Assembly (NCBI GenBank): GCA_019323575.1
Contig: JAHWHB010000028.1
Coordinates: 1 to 36,076 of the forward strand
Length of the DNA: 36,076 nt
Source: Candidatus Woesearchaeota archaeon
GTDB taxonomy: Archaea > Nanobdellota > Nanobdellia > Woesearchaeales > ARS49
Direction of reading: 5' to 3'
A program made the translations under genes and the position numbers. Below, in pieces: positions 31,021-36,076 of the stretch (within the stretch, counting starts at the first letter, position 1; every line of letters starts with the position of its first letter). The notes under the pieces are model-generated. The model was not told the origin of the DNA. It ran no database searches and was given only the letters and a program-made list of their open reading frames with translations.

Positions 31021-32132
31021 TTTAGAGTCGCCGGCTTACCGTCCTGAATTATACGCACGCTGGCAGGACTCCAGACAATACCGTCTTCTTCAACGCGAAC
31101 TGTTCCCAATGCACCTTTGAAATCTGTAATCTGCATTATTGCATCAGCAACAGCCTCATGACTCGGCTTAACAGAAGCATCTTTGCCGGCTTTTTCGTAA
31201 CCTTCAACGATTAACTTCAAAATGTCATAAGAGTTTGCAGCTCCAAGCTGAGGATTTTTGCCATATGCAGCAGTATATTTTTCAATGAACTCATTTGAAG
31301 TATCGGCAGCATTAATGTACCATTCTCCTTCGAACTGTGAAGGATCGTCGCTCAGTTCAAAAGACTCAATCCCTGAAATAGGCTCTTTTACTCCTAAATC
31401 TTTCATCTGCTTATGCAGAATATCAAGTTCAGGAGAAAATGCCATCAGGAAATAAACATCAGGTTTAGACTGCTGAGCCTTTGTTATGAGTGTTTTAAAG
31501 TCCTTATCGCCAATATTGTACAGTTGCTCACTAACCACTTCCATGCCTGTTCCAGGCAGATATTTCTTCATAGAATCCTTGATAGCAATTGCGCCCTGTT
31601 GCTGCATTGCTATAATGGCAATTCTTTTGTAACCTCTTGATTGTGCTTCCTTAACCCAAATCTTTCCTTCTTCATCGGGCGGGGTCCAGTGAATAAAATT
31701 AAGAGGGCCTTTTGCAACATTAGCGTCTGAGGCTGCACTTGAAAAATGAATCACCTTATTCTGATCAGCAATGGGCGACACAACATTACCTATTCCAGAA
31801 GAAATACTAACAATTGCATCAACATTATCTACTGAAATAAGTTTAGTGGCAGCAGTTGCCGCCAACTTAGGATCAAGCTTGTCATCTTCGAAAACAAGCT
31901 CATACTTGTATTTTGTTCCTGAAACCTCCTTCAAAGAGAGCTCAAGGGCATCTTTAGAAGCTTCTCCCAAAAAAGCCAAGTCGCCAGTCAAAGGCAAAGT
32001 AGCTCCAATCTTAACAACAGCCTTTTCAGCAGGCTGAACAACCTGTTTAGTAGGCTGAGTCTGTGTATCAACCTGTACGCACGCTGCCAAAAACAGCAAT
32101 GCAAGTGTAATTGCAATCAATGTTTGTTTCAT
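31017..32132 (-). CDS. Lipoprotein amino-acid-binding protein, first gene of the importer operon
   Basis: 371 residues. Binding protein of the LivJ/ANF-receptor type with lipobox LAAC (MKQTLIAITLALLFLAAC). The mature part begins with a short Thr/Gln linker, then KIGATLPLTGDLAFLG. It lacks the cysteine pair of the other two and differs in the cleft (SISSGIGNVVSPIADQ), implying a different ligand. Start at 32132 is chosen over a longer frame because the signal peptide begins there and the longer frame would cover the promoter. Base use is not A/C-skewed like the rest of the operon, hinting at separate origin. The promoter overlaps an inverted repeat shared with the AbrB-PhoU gene. Confidence 0.92.
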   Translation of the reverse strand: MKQTLIAITLALLFLAACVQVDTQTQPTKQVVQPAEKAVVKIGATLPLTGDLAFLGEASKDALELSLKEVSGTKYKYELVFEDDKLDPKLAATAATKLISVDNVDAIVSISSGIGNVVSPIADQNKVIHFSSAASDANVAKGPLNFIHWTPPDEEGKIWVKEAQSRGYKRIAIIAMQQQGAIAIKDSMKKYLPGTGMEVVSEQLYNIGDKDFKTLITKAQQSKPDVYFLMAFSPELDILHKQMKDLGVKEPISGIESFELSDDPSQFEGEWYINAADTSNEFIEKYTAAYGKNPQLGAANSYDILKLIVEGYEKAGKDASVKPSHEAVADAIMQITDFKGALGTVRVEEDGIVWSPASVRIIQDGKPATLK

Positions 32133-32174
32133 TTTCGAAAACCCCCATGTAATACCTGATAGTGACAACTAGAA

Positions 32175-32220
32175 AGAAATATATTCTTTTTTCATAGGGA
32201 ATATATTCTAGTATATTTCT
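32175..32220. promoter_or_regulatory. Candidate operator between the importer operon and the AbrB-PhoU regulator
   Basis: AGAAATATA (32175-32183) and TATATTTCT (32212-32220) are exact complements, and between them GAATATATTC (32199-32208) is a perfect palindrome. The left element overlaps the probable minus-strand TATA of the importer operon (ATATATTTC, about 32177-32185). The layout suits a regulator covering the operon promoter; A/T-richness makes some symmetry likely by chance. Confidence 0.45.
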
Positions 32221-32237
32221 ATATTTTAAAAGATAAA

Positions 32238-32245
32238 TTTATATA
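32238..32245 (+). promoter_or_regulatory. TATA box for the AbrB-PhoU gene
   Basis: TTTATATA centred 27 bases before the ATG at 32269; the gene is predicted leaderless. Confidence 0.65.
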
Positions 32246-32268
32246 CTATTAAGACAAGAAAAGACAAT

Positions 32269-33195
32269 ATGCGAAGGAAAATAATCAGACAAGGAGCGGC
32301 AACATTGACTCTCTCGCTGCCAGCAAAATGGGCAAAAGAGACAAAAGTAGGGCCGGGCGATGAATTATACGTAGAGCAGAAAGACTCCCAGTTAATAATC
32401 TCAGCAGAAGTAATCAAAAGAAAACTGGAGAAAACAATACAGATAACAGAAGAAAACAAACACGACATCAGACCCATTCTAACCCATCTGTACAGAAAAG
32501 GATTTGACATAATCACACTCAAAGGAATAAACAAAGCTATGATGAGACAGATAACAGAACTGACAAAAGAACTGCTGCTTGGTTTTGAAGTCACAGAAAG
32601 AGGCAAAGACTACTGCAAAATCACAAACATATCAGAGCCAACAGAAGAAAAATATCCAGTACTGCTAAGACGAGCATTCCTAATCATAAAAGAGACACAG
32701 CAAATCACGTATGAAGACTCAATACACGGAAATTATTCAAGAATGAGCGAAATAGAAGAATTAAGAAACCAACAAGACAAATTCATAATCTTCTGCAGAA
32801 GAATACTGATGGGCAGAAGCGAAAAAAGAGCATTAATCCATTGGGAACTGCTGACATTCCTAATGCACATACAACACGGAAATTATTATCTATACAAATA
32901 TGCAGCAGAGAACAAAATAAAGAAAAACAAACAAATAAGCGAATTGCTAAAAGAGCTGCAAAACTATTTCTCATTATATTATGACGCCTTTTACAAAAAA
33001 GACATCAATCTGATTCATGCAATAACCAGAAAAAAAGATCAATATCAATATGGCAAATGTTATGACTGCCTAATCAATTCACGAGGAAAAGAAACAGTTA
33101 TTTTCTCCCATATGAGAGAATTATTCAGACTAATACAAATAGGAACCAGCCCGATACTCAGCGGACTGCTAAGAGAATCGCTTAATCTCGATTAA
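32269..33195 (+). CDS. AbrB-domain plus PhoU-domain regulator
   Basis: 308 residues. Residues 1-48 form an AbrB/SpoVT swapped-hairpin DNA-binding domain (IIRQGAATLTLSLPAKWAKETKVGPGDELYVEQ). The rest is helical and matches the archaeal PhoU-like family (two three-helix units, about 60-300; YPVLLRRAFLIIKETQQI, HIQHGNYYLYKYAAEN). Such AbrB-PhoU proteins are usually next to phosphate transporters; here the neighbour is an amino-acid-type importer, transcribed divergently, which suggests it controls that operon. The 3' end overlaps the kinase gene by 14 bases. Codon use is mixed rather than strongly A-ending. Confidence 0.88.
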   Translation: MRRKIIRQGAATLTLSLPAKWAKETKVGPGDELYVEQKDSQLIISAEVIKRKLEKTIQITEENKHDIRPILTHLYRKGFDIITLKGINKAMMRQITELTKELLLGFEVTERGKDYCKITNISEPTEEKYPVLLRRAFLIIKETQQITYEDSIHGNYSRMSEIEELRNQQDKFIIFCRRILMGRSEKRALIHWELLTFLMHIQHGNYYLYKYAAENKIKKNKQISELLKELQNYFSLYYDAFYKKDINLIHAITRKKDQYQYGKCYDCLINSRGKETVIFSHMRELFRLIQIGTSPILSGLLRESLNLD

Positions 33196-34738
33196 TGTAA
33201 GCAAGCCATGTCAAAATAAAACGCCGTTCAGATTCAGGAACAATATAATTTCCATTCACATCCCTTGCAGTAATGTAATTCTTAAATTCAAAACTATTTG
33301 CAGCACGACGAGCCTGCTGAACAGTATCTAGACCTAAACGTGCAATAGCGCAAGCATCCTCCAAATCAGTTTTACCATTAGGAAGCCGGCTCTTCACAAG
33401 ACCGACCTCAATGTTTTTTGCAATAACATGCATGTCTCTATCAAAATGATTTGACCGCTCTTCAGAGTATGTATATTTTAACCATTCATCAAATTGCGTG
33501 CTTGTAATATACTCCTTGTATCCAAGCTGTAAAAACTTAAAAGCTCTATCATAAGCTTTAGCCAAACCTGCAACGTACATGTTGCCGGTAGTCCTACGAA
33601 TGGCACGATTACCCTCACGAATAGACAAATCAACCTCAGGCAAATCAATACTCTCCTTATCAAGTACAATAGTATCCGGAGCCTCAACGTGATCGTAATG
33701 CAATTGAACTTTAGGCATCTTTATACTAGTAGGTTCACGAGTCTCTGCCAAATAACTCAATGCTGCGAATGCAACAACAGGCAAACCAATAGGAAGCAAC
33801 CTAAAACGCAGGAATTTCATGAATGAGGAAAAAGTTCTGCCCTCTTCAAGAACTTTTTTAACCCGATCTTCCAATTCTACACCTGTTTGAATACGCTCAT
33901 AGTACCTGAACTTGAGACAATCACGCAATAAACTCCTGTAAGCATGAGGAATTTGCTTCAACTTTTGTTTAACAAGCTTGTCACCAACAGCTTTTACTTG
34001 CTCATAGAACAATGCAGTATCTTTGGTATTGGTAAGTTCATCCTCAAAAATGTACTTGCCTGTAAACAATCTGTACATCAGAGAACCAAAAGCCCAGACA
34101 TCAGACTGAGAAGAAGGCCTGCTGTCTTTATCAAAACATTCAGGAGCGCGAGTGCAAATAAAGCCGATATTATCTCTAGGTGAAACTGAACCAAAGGACG
34201 TCAGAGTAGATGAACCAAGATCAGCTACAAGAATATTGCCATTTTCATCAAGAGCAAGATTATCGGGCTTAATATCGCCGTGAACCCTTTTTAAAATAAA
34301 GTGAAGCTCAGACAACCCAGAAGCTAATGAAATCATGTATCTATTGATGTCTTCAAGATCTAATCCTTTGCGAAGGAATTTTCTCTCATCAGAAAGCTCA
34401 TAATTAATCGCATCAGACAAAAACCTCTCATAAAAAGGCATGATCAAGAAAGGCTTGCCATTTTTATCACGATCAGTCCAACTTGGAACAATATGCGAAG
34501 TAGCTTTCAAAGGACGCGCTTCTTTCTTCATAGCTCTTTCTGCATCCAAATTACGCTGAGCCATCTGTTCCAAAGCCAAATCATTAGGCTCAAGAATCTT
34601 AATAGCAACAGGGGCATCAAACTCTTTGTCAACAGCTTTGTAAACACCGCCCCAAGAACCATTACCAATCTTGCCAGTAACTGAAAAACGATCAGATTCG
34701 ATTACGCCTTCCAAATTAAACGTTTCACTTTCCATCAT
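33182..34738 (-). CDS. Eukaryotic-like Ser/Thr protein kinase with membrane segment and unknown C-terminal domain
   Basis: 518 residues. Kinase domain about 15-295: glycine loop GKIGNGSWGGVY (22-33), VAIK with K47, catalytic loop HGDIKPDN (153-160, HGD instead of HRD, D155 and N160 kept), DLG (173-175 instead of DFG), APE (198-200), and SDVWAFG (212-218). All essential residues are present, so activity is likely. A hydrophobic segment at 313-331 could span the membrane. The remaining 185 residues are unrecognised and helical. ATG 34738 is used; a TTG three bases earlier is in frame. It follows a 46-codon AbrB-like gene with 14-base overlap. Base use is less skewed than most of the window. Confidence 0.9.
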   Translation of the reverse strand: MMESETFNLEGVIESDRFSVTGKIGNGSWGGVYKAVDKEFDAPVAIKILEPNDLALEQMAQRNLDAERAMKKEARPLKATSHIVPSWTDRDKNGKPFLIMPFYERFLSDAINYELSDERKFLRKGLDLEDINRYMISLASGLSELHFILKRVHGDIKPDNLALDENGNILVADLGSSTLTSFGSVSPRDNIGFICTRAPECFDKDSRPSSQSDVWAFGSLMYRLFTGKYIFEDELTNTKDTALFYEQVKAVGDKLVKQKLKQIPHAYRSLLRDCLKFRYYERIQTGVELEDRVKKVLEEGRTFSSFMKFLRFRLLPIGLPVVAFAALSYLAETREPTSIKMPKVQLHYDHVEAPDTIVLDKESIDLPEVDLSIREGNRAIRRTTGNMYVAGLAKAYDRAFKFLQLGYKEYITSTQFDEWLKYTYSEERSNHFDRDMHVIAKNIEVGLVKSRLPNGKTDLEDACAIARLGLDTVQQARRAANSFEFKNYITARDVNGNYIVPESERRFILTWLAYINRD

Positions 34739-34865
34739 CAATCACATCAATAGTAAGTTTAACAAGAGTCTTAGGCTTGAGATGCCCTTCAAGAACTCGA
34801 GGAATAACAATAATAGCCTGAGAGCCATGCTTGGCAATCTTCTTAGTAATAACATATTGCTTCAT
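34725..34865 (-). CDS. Miniature AbrB-like protein (46 residues) overlapping the kinase start
   Basis: MKQYVITKKIAKHGSQAIIV begins a single swapped-hairpin AbrB/SpoVT-type unit, with IPRVLEGHLKPKTLVKLTID following. It lines up with the N-terminal domain of the AbrB-PhoU protein at 32269 in pattern (hydrophobic strand, Ala/Ser-Ile, IP, LKPKTLV). Such units dimerise to bind DNA, or act as antitoxins. An in-frame ATG at 34871 is also possible; the TATA box CTATATAAAG (34889-34898, read on this strand) places the transcript start near 34867, so the gene is leaderless or nearly so. The stop lies 14 bases inside the kinase gene, which implies coupled translation. Confidence 0.7.
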   Translation of the reverse strand: MKQYVITKKIAKHGSQAIIVIPRVLEGHLKPKTLVKLTIDVIDDGK

Positions 34866-34888
34866 ATACATCAAATATGTATAATTAC

Positions 34889-34898
34889 TATATAAAGT
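34889..34898 (-). promoter_or_regulatory. TATA box for the AbrB-like/kinase operon
   Basis: Read on the minus strand it is CTTTATATAG. Distance to the ATG at 34865 fits a leaderless start. Confidence 0.6.
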
Positions 34899-34960
34899 TT
34901 ACTACTATTAAGTGATTATAATATAGTAAGAATATTTTATATATTGAAAATAATTCAGAA

Positions 34961-34977
34961 TAAAAAAAAGGAAAAAA
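34961..34977 (-). terminator. T-rich terminator after the third binding-protein gene
   Basis: On the minus strand this is two runs of six and eight T separated by CC, immediately after the stop codon at 34978-34980. Suitable archaeal terminator. Confidence 0.55.
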
Positions 34978-36076
34978 TTAGTTCAGCTCGACGAGCTGAC
35001 CATCCTTAACCTGCTTCACAGAGAACTCCAAAATAGGCTCTCCATTCTCATCAAGAGAGAGCTTGCCAATAGCACCCTCCCAGTCCTTAGTGCCATACAA
35101 TGAGGTCTTGATGGCATCAGCATCATAACCGTGAGCCTTAACAGCATCAACAACAAGATAGAAAGCATCACGGACAGCTGCCTGGAAGAATGGGAAAGGA
35201 GGCTCACCATACTTAGCACGATACGCCTCAAAAATCTTAGAAGCAATCGGACCATTCTCATCAAACTTAGCCTCAACACCAATCAAGCCATCAATATCAG
35301 AAGCGTGCTCCTTGACGACGTCACGGCCAATCAAAACCTCAGCAGTCATCAAAGGCTGTTTCACACCAAGCTCGCGAAGCTGCTTAATCAACAAAACACC
35401 TTTCGCAGGAGTCTGAGGCGCAACATAAATTACATCAGGCTTCTCACGAGCAACCTTCATTATCTGAGTCTTAAAATCAGTCTCTTCAGGATTAAAGCTC
35501 TCAGAAGCAACAACCTTGCCGTCCATAGCCTCAAAAGAAGCAGTAAAGCTCTCCTTCAAACCCTGAGCATAATCACTATTCTCATTAATCACAGCAGCAG
35601 TCTTGTAGCCAAGAGCCAAAGCCTTCTCAGCAGCAACCTCACCAGCATAAGCATCACTAGGCGCAGTCCTGAAAACATAGTCGCCAGCATCAGTAATCTT
35701 AGGGCTAGTAGCAGAAGGCGCAATCATAACAACCTTAGCCTGCTCAACAATAGGAGCAGCACCAAGAGTCTCACCAGAACAAGCACCGCCAAAAATCACC
35801 TTAACCTTATCAACATCAACAAGCTTCTGGGCAGCAGTAGCACCATCCTTAGGATTGCACTTGCTATCCTCAAGCTTAATCTCAACCTGCTTGCCATCAA
35901 TACCGCCAGCGGCATTCAATTCATCAACAGCCAACTGAAGCTGACGAGAAAGAGGCTCGCCGTAAGCAGCGCCATCACCAGTCATAGGAAACATCGCGCC
36001 AAAAACAATCTTCTCAACAGGCGGACCTGCAGTAACGTTGTCCTCAACAACCTGCGTCGGAGCACAAGCAACCAAC
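34978..36076 (-). CDS. Third lipoprotein amino-acid-binding protein (start beyond window)
   Basis: At least 365 residues; only the N-terminal signal is missing, because the first visible residues LVACAP are a lipobox. The mature protein begins KIVFGAMFPMTGDGAAYGEPL and contains EDSKC and FGGACSGETLG, whose cysteines may pair, then RTAPSDAYAGEVAAE. It is strongly similar to the second binding protein of the importer operon (for example ETLGAAPIVEQAKV in both, and the GAIGKLS-type ending), and less to the first. It has its own terminator and probably its own promoter outside the window, so it is a separately expressed receptor for the same importer. Confidence 0.93.
   Translation of the reverse strand, partial: LVACAPTQVVEDNVTAGPPVEKIVFGAMFPMTGDGAAYGEPLSRQLQLAVDELNAAGGIDGKQVEIKLEDSKCNPKDGATAAQKLVDVDKVKVIFGGACSGETLGAAPIVEQAKVVMIAPSATSPKITDAGDYVFRTAPSDAYAGEVAAEKALALGYKTAAVINENSDYAQGLKESFTASFEAMDGKVVASESFNPEETDFKTQIMKVAREKPDVIYVAPQTPAKGVLLIKQLRELGVKQPLMTAEVLIGRDVVKEHASDIDGLIGVEAKFDENGPIASKIFEAYRAKYGEPPFPFFQAAVRDAFYLVVDAVKAHGYDADAIKTSLYGTKDWEGAIGKLSLDENGEPILEFSVKQVKDGQLVELN

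Noticed and set aside
34739..34741. TTG start for the kinase
   Set aside because: Two ATG codons follow directly; TTG adds only one residue and has no support.
26734..36076. Genomic island with mobile element
   Set aside because: No transposase, integrase, tRNA or flanking direct repeats are visible within the window, although composition shifts at 31017-34738.

Overview
The window is a compact, A/T-rich piece of an archaeal chromosome. RadA, RadB, an archaeal-type RPA with a zinc finger, RFC large subunit, MBF1, uS2 and TATA-box promoters all say Archaea. The many short operons with 4-base ATGA overlaps, the leaderless genes and the number of small unrecognised membrane proteins fit a DPANN-type lineage (Woesearchaeota/Pacearchaeota-like); that placement is inference. 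No tRNA, rRNA, CRISPR array, IS element or Orc1/Cdc6 origin gene was seen.

Layout. 1-900: the end of an unknown membrane protein and an anchored partner. 942-8225: information-processing genes (RPA, RadA, TRAM-domain protein, ThpR, ribosomal protein uS2, RadB) mixed with a GNAT acetyltransferase, a YdjM-type membrane hydrolase, small membrane proteins and unknowns. 8291-15164: a five-gene operon for the cell surface, with two STT3-like GT-C membrane proteins, two paralogous membrane-anchored thioredoxin-fold proteins without CXXC (one 690 residues long and rich in N-glycosylation sequons) and a GT39-like glycosyltransferase. 15154-18563: MBF1, then a divergent ABC exporter pair. 18664-25266: CysRS with an m5C methyltransferase and a PUA protein, a class I methyltransferase, ValRS, small unknowns. 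25348-26732: RFC large subunit and a tiny membrane protein. 26734-32132 (minus): a six-gene branched-chain amino-acid-type ABC importer operon with two binding proteins. 32269-36076: an AbrB-PhoU regulator divergent from the importer, a eukaryotic-like protein kinase behind a 46-codon AbrB-like gene, and a third binding protein that runs off the window.

Three window-wide patterns stand out. First, the plus strand is rich in A and C whichever strand is coding, so plus genes use A-ending codons and minus genes use T-ending codons; radA and radB show this as opposite codon choice. Second, most operon-leading genes are leaderless, with the TATA box centred about 26-27 bases before the ATG, while a minority (RPA, RadA group, TRAM, uS2, small membrane proteins) have leaders with GGTG-type ribosome-binding sites. 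Third, three of the leadered genes carry conspicuous RNA structure: the uS2 leader (four hairpins plus two chained small reading frames), the leader of the 83-residue protein (two mutually exclusive hairpins, one hiding the ribosome-binding site) and the TRAM leader (a perfect 10-bp hairpin at the predicted 5' end). These leaders, the surface-glycosylation operon and the AbrB-PhoU/kinase area are the best candidates for undescribed biology.
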